Shown: positions 10,078 to 19,254 of the stretch, piece after piece
Position numbering within the stretch: position 1 is the stretch's first letter
How the letters are laid out: every line of letters begins with the position of its first letter
From: Virgibacillus proomii
GTDB lineage: Bacteria > Bacillota > Bacilli > Bacillales > Amphibacillaceae
Length of the DNA stretch: 64,000 nucleotides
Assembly: GCF_018916875.1 (NCBI RefSeq)
Contig: NZ_JAHLNO010000021.1
Coordinates: 1 to 64,000, forward strand
Direction of reading: 5' to 3'
Translations under genes and position numbers: made by a program
The notes under the pieces: generated by a model
Database searches by the model: none
What the model saw: only the letters and a program-made list of their open reading frames with translations
What the model was told of the DNA's origin: nothing

Positions 10078-10109
10078 AATACCGGTGGTATTCGAATACT
10101 GTTAGTATT
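10078..10109. promoter_or_regulatory. Tandem palindromic operator for TetR
   Basis: Two inverted repeats of the same design lie 17 bases centre to centre between the divergent exporter and TetR genes: AATACC-GGT-GGTATT (10078-10092) and AATACT-GTT-AGTATT (10095-10109). They fit a TetR-family dimer bound twice on one face of the DNA, repressing both directions. Assignment to the adjacent regulator is inferred from position and symmetry. Confidence 0.75.
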
Positions 10110-10152
10110 TACAATACATACTATGATTATTATTGTCAAGAGGGTGGAATAA

Positions 10153-10752
10153 ATGTCTAAAAAACGTTTAACAAGAGAAGAAAGTAAACAACAAACACGT
10201 AAAGAGCTCCTAAAAGTTGCTTCAGAAATGTTCGCTAAACAAGGGTTTTATAGTACTTCTGTTGATCAAATTGCAGAGGAAGCTGGTTACTCAAAAGGTG
10301 CTATCTATTCTAACTTTGGTTCAAAGGACGATTTATTCCTTTCTGTTTTTAAGGAAAATCAAAAAGAAGACTTACAAAATTTAAAAACAATAGCAGAGAA
10401 ATATAACTCATTAGATGAATTTATAAATATGATTGAACAAAATCATCAATATGAGCGAAAAGAAAATCAAGATTGGAGTATTTTAAAATTAGAGTTCTTA
10501 TTATATGCCATGCGAGATGCTAGTGTGCGTGAAAAACTTGCACCTATCCTACAGGAAAGTAGATCACAAATGATAAATATTTTAAAAGGTTTTTATCAAC
10601 CCAATGATCAGAAACACTTAGTTTCCATTGATAAACTTGCTTTCCTACTATTATCTCTGGACATAGGAATTGGAATACAATCCTATGTAGATGAAGAGAG
10701 TATTCCAGAGAATGTTTTTGCGGAAGGGTTAAAACTTTTGCTAAAAGCATAA
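10153..10752 (+). CDS. TetR/AcrR family regulator of the ABC exporter
   Basis: A 199-residue regulator. Residues 18-62 hold the TetR HTH (ASEMFAKQGFYSTSVDQIAE, then GYSKGAIYSNFGSKDDLF). The rest is the ligand-binding helical domain. A good ribosome site (AAGAGGGTGG) precedes ATG 10153. It is divergent from the ABC exporter, and the operator pair between them makes it the probable local repressor, with an exported compound as inducer. Confidence 0.9.
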   Translation: MSKKRLTREESKQQTRKELLKVASEMFAKQGFYSTSVDQIAEEAGYSKGAIYSNFGSKDDLFLSVFKENQKEDLQNLKTIAEKYNSLDEFINMIEQNHQYERKENQDWSILKLEFLLYAMRDASVREKLAPILQESRSQMINILKGFYQPNDQKHLVSIDKLAFLLLSLDIGIGIQSYVDEESIPENVFAEGLKLLLKA

Positions 10753-10759
10753 ATTGAAA

Positions 10760-11115
10760 GAAGATAAATATGATTATTATTGGCGTGGAGAAGCATTTAA
10801 AAGGAAAGTGCTGTATAAAAATTGAACAAAAATAGGGTAGCTACAATTATTGGGTTTTGACATTTAAAAAATTGCACCATTCGTTACCTAGTTTTATTTA
10901 GACATTATTTTTACAGCCCCATTCTTCATTAATATATAAACAGATTAATCGAGTAAGATTTCTCAAAACTTGGTTTTTTACACTATTATCCGATTTAGGA
11001 TAAGGTAAACGTCATCTATTTATTTTGGATATTCCACACAATAATCCGAATACCGAAATTTTTATGCTAAAAATAGCTAGTAGCACGTATTCCAGTTAAT
11101 TAGAATACGTGCTAG
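10760..11115. other. Intergenic stretch, no gene recognised
   Basis: AT-rich with many stops in all frames. It separates the TetR gene from the TcpC remnant. Nothing beyond short imperfect inverted repeats was seen. Confidence 0.5.
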
Positions 11116-11120
11116 ATGGT

Positions 11121-11630
11121 TTATTCTACAATTATCCAGTTTATGTCTTTCTCTAGTATAAGTTCATATTGTGAAAGCTGTGTTGCTTTTGTTGTCTCAT
11201 TCAAATACTTCACCGTAACCCATATTTTAATTTGATTATCTTGTTCTGGAAAGACGGGATTGATTAATTCAGAAAAGACATACGCTTGATTAATTAATGG
11301 CAAAGCATTGTCTTTTACATAATAAGCAAGTTCTTTATTAGTGGCAGTAGGATAGAATGTAAAGAATGTTTCTAGAAATTCCGTTATTTCCTGTACTGTA
11401 TCGGAGTCGACTGTCCGTTACTTTCAGGTTGTTGTGGCTCATAATCTGATTTATTCGGTATGCTCCATAAGGTAGGGTTTTGTGTAATTACTAAGTTTCT
11501 TGCATTATCTTGATGAAGCAATATTCGATATGTGGAACGAATCTACTGGCTATTTTTATCATCTGTAATCTTTTGATCTACAGAATAAACAACCGCATAG
11601 GTATTTGAGATAAATGGCATAACTCACAAA
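11121..11630 (-). pseudogene. TcpC-like conjugation protein remnant (Tn916 Orf13 type)
   Basis: Translated fragments include YSVDQKITDDKNSQ, IRSTYRILLHQDNARNLVI and the C-terminal TVKYLNETTKATQLSQYELI followed by LEKDINWIIVE. These resemble the C-terminal NTF2-like domain of TcpC, the conjugation protein that precedes the cargo region in Tn916. Frames are broken at several places and the N-terminal part is missing. Its orientation and position (TcpC, cargo, sigma gene, DUF3173, integrase) reproduce the Tn916 order. Confidence 0.65.
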
Positions 11631-12169
11631 GTAATCTTTGAGTGTAAGAATTGGAATAGTAAAGTTTCAAAAGAAAAAATATTAGCATTAAAATCAATTA
11701 TAGAAGATATTCCCAATTCAGTGGGTGTAATGGTAGCCCCTAAAGGGTACCAAATTGGAGCCAAAAAATTTGCTGAACATCACGGAATTAATTGATTTCT
11801 GAAAGTGAACAGTCTTTACTTGCCGGAGTAATTCAGAAGCAATTACAGGTAGTGCTACCTGACGAATCAGTTACTGGTGAACCTTTTTATTGCTTAATGG
11901 AAAAAGGAGATAGTGGACAAGTAACTGGTACATACATCCAAAATAGAGATGCAGATGGTGAGCCGTTTTTAATTTTATATTTTTCTAAAAAAGAAGCAGA
12001 AGAGATGGGAACAAATTTAAATTCGGTTGTAAGAGGTATAGATAAAAAACATCTTACAATACTGTGTGGTTATTGCGACAACTTCGGATTAAATTTGGCT
12101 ATAAAACAATTTATGAGTACCGAAGTAATTGGAGTAGAATCTAAATTTATAAGAGACTTTTTTCTTTAA
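11616..12169 (+). pseudogene. Mrr-type restriction endonuclease-like protein, broken
   Basis: The first frame reads ITHKVIFECKNWNSKVSKEK and PNSVGVMVAPKGYQIGAKKF, typical of the Mrr/restriction-endonuclease catalytic core, with the E-x-K pair in FECKNW. A one-base shift near 11792 joins it to a 125-residue C-terminal domain (EPFYCLMEKGDSGQVTGTYI onward) that I do not recognise. The N-terminal part is missing upstream, where the TcpC remnant begins. It is a truncated and frameshifted nuclease left next to the integrative element. Confidence 0.6.
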
Positions 12170-12284
12170 CCAAAAAAGACGCTCAACTATGAACGTCTAA
12201 TTGTAATATATAGAACTAGCTTACTAACTTTGAATACTGGAATTTAAATTGCTTTTCAAAGAGTTAACAGGTAGTTCTGATTAG

Positions 12285-12462
12285 GTGCAATTGCACTTAT
12301 ATTGCACTTTTTATTATTTTCTATACAGTTTATTTGTTTTTATATGTTCCCAAAATCCTTGATATTACAGCATTTTTCATTATATGCTGTGCGCTTAAAA
12401 CAGAGTGGGAGTAGTTGTAGGAGCCCTAAAAGCCTTGATAACACTGGGTTTTTAGGGCTTTT
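12285..12462. repeat. Attachment-like region with terminator (copy 1)
   Basis: This stretch contains GAGTGGGAGTAG followed by a hairpin (GCCCTAAAAG...TTTTAGGGCTTTT) and is similar in order and sequence to 41948-42122. It lies immediately beyond the C-terminal end of the integrase pseudogene, where the end of the integrated element is expected. GTGGCACA/TGGCACAC repeats at 12471-12493 lie between it and the integrase. I infer an attachment-site remnant; the hairpin may also terminate transcription. Confidence 0.45.
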
Positions 12463-12506
12463 ATATTCTTTGTGGCACAGTTATGGCACACTTTGAAAAG
12501 TCGTCT

Positions 12507-13651
12507 TCACAAATTGGTTGCTGCTGTAATGTTCAATTTGTGTATCCTCACTTGGTTTAGTTGAATCACACTGCTTAATCTATCGGCAACTTGAAAGTTA
12601 CTGTTTGGATAGAGGTACCTATAAGTGCCTAAAGTGGTTTGCACATCTTCATGTCCAAGTCTGTCTTTAATCACCAAAGGATTTTCTCCCATACTAATTA
12701 ACAAGGAAGCATGAGAATGTCTAAGCCCATGAATTTTGATTCGATTATTCGCGGCTTTGGCAAAGCGTGTAATCGCATAGGATACAGTGTATTTTTGAGT
12801 TGGAATTCCATTGTACGATAAAATAAAATTGGTCTTACATTGTTTCTGCTGGGTCTCTTTCCAATTTTGCAGTAGATGCAGTGTATCTGAATCTAAAGCA
12901 ATAACACGAATGCTTGCTTTTGTTTTAGGTTCTGTAAAACGATAATTAGAAGCATTCTTATAATAAAGAGTTTTGGAATGTTTAGTGTTCCTTCCTCAAA
13001 ATCTACATCATCCCATTGTAAAGCAGAAGCTTCACCAATACGCATACCTGTCATGAATAAAATCCAGATAATAATAAATTGAAAATTTAAAGTTATCACC
13101 AAGATATATTTTGGAAATAACAGCTTCAAATTCTTCTTTTGTCCAAAAATCAATTTCAGTTTTAACCTTTTTGACATTTCCAATTATTTTTGATGGATTT
13201 TCTTTCATTAAACCTAAAATAATAGCTCTATCAAAAGCTAAGGATAATAAACCTTGTATGCCTCGAACGTATTGACTAGAATATTTTTCAGTAGCCTTTA
13301 ACTGCCATTGTATGTAGAATTAATGGCGTGATGTCTGAAAGACTTACGTTGTAAAAATAGGTAAAGTGTTTATCTATTGTATGTTGCAGATTCTCAAACG
13401 TACTTTCTTTCACTTGGTTCTTATACCAAGGTATAAAAAATTCCTTGGTAAACTTCTCAAAGGTCATACTACTGTTTGGGTTATAAGCACCTTCACTACT
13501 GTCTAAAATCAATTTAGCATAAACGGCTTCTGCTTCGGCTTTGGTTTTAAATTCACTCATTCTTTTTTGTATTCTTTTGCCTGATCGGATCAGATCCTAA
13601 ACTTACCCTAAATTCATATGTTCCATTGGCTTTTTTCTTTACTTTAATCAT
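12507..13651 (-). pseudogene. Tn916-type tyrosine integrase, full length but broken
   Basis: From ATG 13651 (MIKVKKKANGTYEFRVSLGS) to 12507 the frames add up to a complete integrase of about 380 residues with several stops and shifts. Recognisable parts are the arm-binding domain, the SAM-like domain (TKEFFIPWYKNQVKESTFEN), the catalytic arginine (TGMRIGEASALQWDD), the H-x-L-R motif (HGLRHSHASLL) and the tyrosine region (LGTYRYLYPN). It overlaps the DUF3173 stop by 8 bases. All catalytic boxes can be seen, so inactivation is by frameshift. Confidence 0.85.
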
Positions 13652-13898
13652 TTGAATTCCTTTCCTTGATTAAAGCAGCCACACTGGAACCACATGATTT
13701 TAATAAATCTTCTTGGTTAAGTGTTATTCCCAATATTTCTTCTATAGCTTCTACAGGCACTCGATCTAATTTCTTAGTATTGTAAAAACTGTATCCTTTC
13801 TGCACCATAAGACATTTAGCCTGACGGATAATGTCACGGGAGAAAGATGGACCATAACCTAAAGTAATTAAGTTTTTTTGGGTTATAGTGATTACCAT
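13644..13898 (-). CDS. DUF3173 protein of second Tn916-like module
   Basis: An 84-residue protein starting at ATG 13898 with MVITITQKNLITLGYGPS, homologous to the 6588-6764 protein but with about 25 extra C-terminal residues (NQEDLLKSCGSSVAAL). It sits between the conserved non-coding block and the integrase, as in the first module. It probably acts in excision or its control. Confidence 0.8.
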   Translation of the reverse strand: MVITITQKNLITLGYGPSFSRDIIRQAKCLMVQKGYSFYNTKKLDRVPVEAIEEILGITLNQEDLLKSCGSSVAALIKERNSND

Positions 13899-13974
13899 AC
13901 TGCTCCTTTCCCGGTCGAGCCAATACAATATATATTTATTATACCATCCTTTTTAATGCTTTTTGATAGAGCGA

Positions 13975-14290
13975 ACTTGAAAAATCAGACGGCCGATGGT
14001 TACAGTTCCACTGGAATTTCACCCCTGCAAGTATTTCTTCCAGCCCTACTCATAGCTTGCGGCGCTTTGAACGCTCGAATCATGGGGGTAGGGGAGTATC
14101 ATTATCTATACTGATGGGTAATCGCCAGCAATCCACCACGATTGCATTAGACAAGGTATATCTCGCTCGTTCCATGTTGGAAGTCCTGGCTTACTTGTCA
14201 GGTGGCTTATCATCAAGAGAACGTATCTGATTTTTCCGATTATACTGCACGGCATTATCTTCCATGCTTTCTTTGTCAAAGAACAAATAT
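13975..14290 (-). ncRNA. Conserved non-coding block of Tn916-like module (copy 2)
   Basis: The second copy of the block at 6890-7215. Both keep the same length, order and several invariant stretches, while a central part (about 14165-14215) has diverged strongly. That mosaic of conserved and variable parts is what a structured RNA or protein-binding site would show. No open frame is shared by the two copies. Confidence 0.5.
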
Positions 14291-14320
14291 ATGATGAAAG
14301 GGGGAATCGAATCTTTCTAC

Positions 14321-14587
14321 TTATACTTTGAAAGCTAAAATAGACTGTATAAGCTTAGAGTGTAAGCAGTTATGTGTATCTTCATCCATGCCCCAATAGG
14401 TGTTTCCCTGCTCGTCACGAAGTTTTCGCATAGATAAGCTGTTCATATAGCTTCCATAGTGTTGAATAACTACCTTCATTGCTTCGGCTTCACCCTTATT
14501 TGCAGCTAAAATGATTGGATACGGTAATAAACCACGCTCATTGTTTTCAGTATTAGAATTAATCATCCCATTCATCTGCATGTTCAT
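14321..14587 (-). CDS. Tn916 Orf8-like helix-turn-helix protein
   Basis: An 88-residue protein beginning MNMQMNGMINSNTENNERGL and ending QSILAFKV, with the helical AANKGEAEAMKVVIQHYGSY segment typical of the HTH protein next to the sigma-like gene in Tn916-related elements. It is the intact version of the internally deleted copy at 7242-7433. It overlaps the sigma-like remnant by a few bases. Confidence 0.75.
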   Translation of the reverse strand: MNMQMNGMINSNTENNERGLLPYPIILAANKGEAEAMKVVIQHYGSYMNSLSMRKLRDEQGNTYWGMDEDTHNCLHSKLIQSILAFKV

Positions 14588-14986
14588 CCAAAAACCGTTT
14601 TAACCGTTCAAAAGAACTTGTCCGTCTATACTGAACCGTACTGTGTGGAATATAGAGTAGTTGACCAATTTCCACATCGGACAGTTGCAAGAAATAGTAT
14701 AGTAGAACAGTAATACGCTTTTCTTTTAACAAGGTACGCATTGCTTCAGCAAGTAATTTTCTTTCCAGCCACTTGAAAAATTTTGTCCTTCTTCTCCTTC
14801 ATATTGCCTATCTAAGGTATAGAGTTGATTTTCTTCTTGTGGAGTGAGATCAGAAAATGTCATCTCCTTTGCTTGTTGTTACCTTCTTTCGTTGTAAATG
14901 TTTATTGCTTCATTCCTTAATACTTGTTTACAAAAGGCATTGAATGTACAGCGAACTTGCCATTCGGTACGATCTGGTTCCATCAT
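14559..14986 (-). pseudogene. Sigma-like regulator remnant of second module
   Basis: Homologous along its length to the intact gene at 7422-7847, with the C-terminal HTH readable as MRTLLKEKRITVLLYYFLQ and LLYIPHSTVQYRRTSSFERL. Relative to that copy it has lost a few bases near 14760 and carries a stop near 14880, so the N- and C-terminal halves are in different frames. Homology to the first module ends near 15055, where the MFS fragment begins. Confidence 0.8.
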
Positions 14987-15060
14987 GCATTTCCTCTCCC
15001 CTCGCAACTGCAAAGGTGGGCGATGATTTCCCCTTTCATAACCTTCAACAAGATTTTTGT

Positions 15061-15648
15061 GGTTTGACAGCGGATGCGACGAGATTGGATGTGATATGGA
15101 GACTCTCTATCGCGGGTGCCGGAATGGGAATGACTATGGCGCCGACGATCGGTGCAACCGTCCGCGCGGTTCCTTTTGATAAGGTCGGCATCTCATCCGG
15201 AGTGACGAATATGACAAGGACGATTGGGATGGTTCTGGGTGTCGCAATCCTTGTCACACTTTTTAATGCCTATACACAACATTTAATGGTAGATGCTAAA
15301 GAGCAGGTTGTATCGATGATCCGGTCATCGGATCAATTAACAACGGCGGCGAAGAACGAAATGGTCCGGCAGTTGAAAGGAACTGAAATATCTCATGATA
15401 ACCAGGGACCGACGAAAAAAGAGGTATTAAAGAAGATGGATGATGAAGAAAATAGAGTGCTGGCGACTTTGCCTGAGGAAAAGAACCAAGCCATCAAATC
15501 GGAGTTTATCAAGCAAAAGCAAGCAGTTAATAAAATGTGGCCGAAAATTCAATCTACTTTTACAGGTGCGGTTGTAGATGCTTTTCAGTCCACATTCAGA
15601 TGGGGAGGTCTACTCATGTTATTAGGCGTCATTTGCCTTTTTCAGTGA
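15061..15648 (+). pseudogene. DHA2-family MFS efflux pump, C-terminal fragment
   Basis: The frame from about 15061 encodes AGAGMGMTMAPTIGATVRAV and SSGVTNMTRTIGMVLGVAIL, the conserved late part of 14-TM EmrB/QacA-type pumps, then a soluble loop and a final membrane segment (FRWGGLLMLLGVICLF). The first ten or so membrane segments are absent, so the apparent N-terminus upstream is only read-through of the neighbouring remnant. By eye it is more GC-rich than its neighbours, suggesting separate acquisition. Confidence 0.8.
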
Positions 15649-15719
15649 CCCAAGCCAATCAGAACGAGAAAAAGAGAGAAGGGAGTGATCAGAGAGAAAG
15701 GAACAAATTAAGAAGAATC

Positions 15720-17035
15720 CTACTTCGGCTTAAATTTTCTGTATTGAATCCATAAATACAATATAACTACTGTAAATGATATAAGGTCAGCGATAGGAGT
15801 AGCCAACCATACTCCCAGTAAACCAAGGAACTTCGGCAAAATATAAACAAGCGGGATCAGCAGGATTAGCTGTCTTAATGAGCTTAGGAAAATTGCTTTC
15901 CGAGCGTCTCCTATATACTGAAAGAAGTTGGCGCCTATCATTTGAACACCAACGATCGGCACCATACAACAGAAGATTCGCATACCAAACGTTGCAGTAT
16001 CCAACAGTTCAGGATCGGTGCTCCCACCAAATGCTGAAACAATATAGCTACTAAAAAATTCAATTAACAGGAACATAAAGATGCAAAAAAACAGAACGTA
16101 CTTATTGCATATTTCATAGTTTCCTTTACCCGATCTATTGCCGCATGACCATAGCTGTATCCGATTATAGGCTGAATCCCTTGACCGAGACCTATTATTG
16201 GCATATATACGAGCATAGCGATGGTATATATCACGCCATAAGCGGCAAGCCCCGTGTTTCCGCCATATTCGTATGATACTCTATTGAATACCAAAGAAAC
16301 CAAGCTTAAAGATATTTGTCCAATAAAGCCGGAAAATCCAACAGATAGAATTTGCTTTACTTCATCGAGATAAAAGCGCATATATTTGTGATGTAACATA
16401 GTACTGGTAATGTTTTTAAATAGGAATTGCAAGGTCAATGCTGCACTAACAAGGTTTGCAATTACGAGTGCAAGAGCAGCGCCACCAACGCCAAGATCTA
16501 AAACAAAGATGAAAATAGGGTCAAGAATTATATTAACAAGTATTGCAACAAAAAAATTGATGAATGCTCTTTTTGCAAAACCCATGCTGCGGATGATACT
16601 ATTCATTGATTGTGAAATAACAAAGAATACGGAGCCCACTAGAAAATAGGTTGAATACTCAACAGCATAATCAATATTCCCACTATTGGCACCATATAAG
16701 TAAAGTACAGGCTTAAGGAATATTATCCCTAACACAACAATTAATAAAGAAAGTGTCAATGACAAAACGAACGATGTACCTACAATTTTTTTTGCCCGTT
16801 CATTATCGTTTTTCCCCAGTGCAATTGATAGATTTGCACCTGCCCCAGACCCAATTAACTGAGCCAACGACTGCATAATAAGGTACAAGCCAAAAGCTAC
16901 CGTTACAGCTGAGATTGCTAGCGTATCGACGCCCTTAGCTATGAAGATACGGTCAATTGCCATATTGATTGAATTTACTAATAAGGCAATGATGGCAGGT
17001 GTGGAGAAATTCCTAATTAACTTTGGTACTGGCAT
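15720..17035 (-). pseudogene. MATE family multidrug efflux transporter, one frameshift
   Basis: Two frames (17035-16064 and 16076-15720) together give about 440 residues, the normal length for a MATE pump with 12 membrane segments. The join is at a seven-T run near 16090, where FCIFMFLLIEFF continues the protein in another frame. Recognisable parts are the N-terminal NSINMAIDRIFIAKGVDTLA and GLGQGIQPIIGYSYGHAAIDRV. It is divergent from a TetR gene with a paired operator between them. A homopolymer indel may be a sequencing error, in which case the pump is intact. Confidence 0.85.
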
Positions 17036-17081
17036 GGTTTCAAGCTTATTAATAATATCACCTCATAATTTTATATAACAT

Positions 17082-17158
17082 AACATGAGCAATTGCTCAT
17101 GTTTTTAAGTATACTTTCCCTCGTTTGTGTTGTCAATATAATATGAGTAAATACTCAT
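17082..17158. promoter_or_regulatory. Paired TetR operator of the MATE/TetR locus
   Basis: Two palindromes of the same pattern lie between the divergent genes: ATGAGCA-AT-TGCTCAT (17085-17100, within a perfect 22-bp palindrome at 17082-17103) and ATGAGTA-AA-TACTCAT (17143-17158). The shared form TGAGYA-N2-TRCTCA is typical of Firmicutes TetR repressors that control an adjacent efflux gene. One site lies near each promoter. Confidence 0.8.
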
Positions 17159-17225
17159 CTTCATATTGACAATCCAATAAAATAGCTTTACAATACTGCT
17201 TATAATAGAAAGGAATGATAATAAA

Positions 17226-17849
17226 TTGGGAAGTAATTCAAATGTATCGAAGCGTCGAATTCCCAAACAAGACAGAAGCATACAAAACCGGGACAAAATA
17301 CTGGATGCCGGCTTAAAATTATTCAGTGAAAAAGGATATTACGACACAACGACAAATGAAATAGCAAAAGTTGCTGGTGTATCAATAGGGAGCTTATATT
17401 CATATTTCAATGATAAAGATGCAATATTTCTCAGTATATTGGACAGCTACCATAAGAAGTTCCTTTCTTTTTTCCATGAAAAAGACGAGGATTTAAGCTA
17501 TGAGCTATATGCCCGTGATATTAGGCAATGGCTAAGAAATCTTATGGTCAAGTTACTTGATATACACGAATCCGTGAAGACGCTGAATAGAGAAATGAAC
17601 ATAATGTATCACTCAAAACCACAAGTAGCACGTATCATGGACACACAAACAGAGCGAATACGTACAATGACTATGAGTTTTATTGCTCGATCTGGGAGCA
17701 GTGTTTATGATATTGAGGCAACGACTGCGATTATAGTCGACTTCATTTCTACAGTAATTGATAGGATTCTTTATAAAGAAAACGATAACTTGGATAAAGA
17801 TAATATCATTGAAGCTGCTGTGGACATTCTTGCAAAATATTTATCTTAG
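17226..17849 (+). CDS. TetR/AcrR family regulator of the MATE pump
   Basis: A 207-residue regulator from TTG 17226 with the HTH at about residues 25-70 (KLFSEKGYYDTTTNEIAKVA, GSLYSYFNDKDAIF) and a helical ligand domain. AAAGGA lies about 12 bases before the TTG, which is loose but no better start is seen. It is divergent from the MATE gene and flanked by the TGAGYA-type operator pair. Confidence 0.9.
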   Translation: MGSNSNVSKRRIPKQDRSIQNRDKILDAGLKLFSEKGYYDTTTNEIAKVAGVSIGSLYSYFNDKDAIFLSILDSYHKKFLSFFHEKDEDLSYELYARDIRQWLRNLMVKLLDIHESVKTLNREMNIMYHSKPQVARIMDTQTERIRTMTMSFIARSGSSVYDIEATTAIIVDFISTVIDRILYKENDNLDKDNIIEAAVDILAKYLS

Positions 17850-17868
17850 AACAGAATAGTAAAAAAAA

Positions 17869-17900
17869 GTCGCATATCAAATATTTATGCGACTTTTTTT
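17869..17900 (+). terminator. Rho-independent terminator after tetR
   Basis: GTCGCATA pairs with TATGCGAC around a nine-base loop and is followed by seven T. It also has eight A residues upstream, so it could act on the opposite strand. Confidence 0.85.
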
Positions 17901-18054
17901 AGATATAGCAAAGAAATGTATAATGTGAGCATAAACTCAAAAGAGGTCTGCATTCTCATCTACTATTTTCCTCTGTGTTAAAGTAATAGTTCAAAACTTA
18001 ATCCATTGCTTGTGTACCGCCATTAAGATTACCGAATAAGGAAGTAAAAGATAG

Positions 18055-18207
18055 TCATTCATTTTCATGCTCCTTTAAATAGTTTTTAATCTTCTCTAAT
18101 GCCTTCTTTTTGTGGTAATAAACGGTTCCCCTAGCTATTTCTAACTCTTTGGAAATTTTGGTATCACTCATATCTAAGAAAGGGAAAAATTTAATATTAA
18201 TAGACAT
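18055..18207 (-). pseudogene. Sigma region-4-like HTH fragment
   Basis: A 50-residue frame reads DMSDTKISKELEIARGTVYY followed by HKKKALEKIKNYLKEHENE. It is the C-terminal HTH of a small sigma-70-like protein. Upstream regions of a sigma factor are absent, so it is a 3' remnant. Similar HTH tails occur in integrative-element regulators. Confidence 0.55.
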
Positions 18208-18233
18208 GACACCCTTTTTAATTTTCCTTTTTG

Positions 18234-18740
18234 TTATAATATACTACCTACTAACCAAAGAACAATGATCCATGCAACAATATAGATAAGTTGCCTTGTG
18301 AATTCTTGAAAAGGCCTGCCGTTTTCAATAGATTTACTCAAGATCATAAATGCTTTTTGTGGAAGGATATTGCTAAGAACATCTAGCACCTTGTTATAGC
18401 CTGTAAAATTGAAAAAACAGCCTGCTAGGATACAAGTAATAATGCTGATTCCACTCGTAGCCAAACAAATATTTCTATCCATAATAAATACCATAAACAA
18501 AGAAAAAGCTGTTGCAAGGGAAGCCAGTATAACCAGCAATATTGCCAAAGTTCCCAATCCGAAACCTATTTCTACCCCAAGGCCTATTTTGGTGACAGCG
18601 ATGGCTATAAAAGTTGGAGCGTATAGACAAATAAATGTGAATATGCTCTGTGCAACTAAATATTGCTTGCTACCTAACGGAGATGTAAGAATTCGTTTAA
18701 ATATTGAGTTGTTCCGATCTTCGGGATAGAATGTTGTTAA
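18234..18740 (-). pseudogene. ABC-2 permease, N-terminally truncated
   Basis: The convincing part starts at GLTTFYPEDRNNSIFKRILT and continues through four to five membrane segments to LWLVGSIL. The E-D-R-N-x-S/T-x-x-R-x-L-x-T/S-P pattern is the conserved cytoplasmic loop of ABC-2 permeases. The first two membrane segments and any ATPase partner are missing; upstream codons are out-of-frame remains. It is a dead exporter component. Confidence 0.7.
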
Positions 18741-18848
18741 CCCCCTTGCATTAAAGCAAGTACGAGGACAAAGCCGAGTATATTTGTCCCAATACCCAAT
18801 TTTCTTCAATTCTTTAACATTGGATTTACTTATAATTTATTAAAGAAC

Positions 18849-19250
18849 CTATTGATGAGCTTTCTTACCTGACCTGTTTTTAGAACTCTCTATCCTTAAA
18901 CCTAGTATCCAAAACAAAACCAATAGATAGTTTTCAACCGCTCCAATCAGACTAATAGTTTTACTCCCATCCTCAATAAATCCTAAAAGATGATTAGTGC
19001 CAAACCCTAAACCTCCAACAATTAGAGATATTACGACAATTCTTAAAAAGTAATAGTCATATTTCAAATTTACTCCAATTAGAATGGGCAAGATTGCTAA
19101 GTTCCAAAATCCAATTTCTCTTTGCCAACCTGGTGCAATACCATATTCTGAATTAGAACCCATCATTTCTGGAAAAAACAACTGCATTATTGCAGCACTA
19201 GTCATGGCAACAATTAAAATGATGAACATAACACGCAGTAATTTATTCAT
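18849..19250 (-). CDS. Small four-TM membrane protein
   Basis: A 133-residue protein with four predicted membrane segments and a basic C-terminus (SSKNRSGKKAHQ). It has a good ribosome site (AAAGGAA before ATG 19250) and follows the TetR gene with only four bases between them, so it is likely part of that operon and under its control. I do not assign a family. Confidence 0.75.
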   Translation of the reverse strand: MNKLLRVMFIILIVAMTSAAIMQLFFPEMMGSNSEYGIAPGWQREIGFWNLAILPILIGVNLKYDYYFLRIVVISLIVGGLGFGTNHLLGFIEDGSKTISLIGAVENYLLVLFWILGLRIESSKNRSGKKAHQ

Positions 19251-19254
19251 ATAT

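Noticed and set aside
14944-15060. N-terminal extension of the MFS fragment
   Set aside because: These codons are the antisense of the sigma-like remnant of the Tn916 module; MFS homology starts only near 15061.
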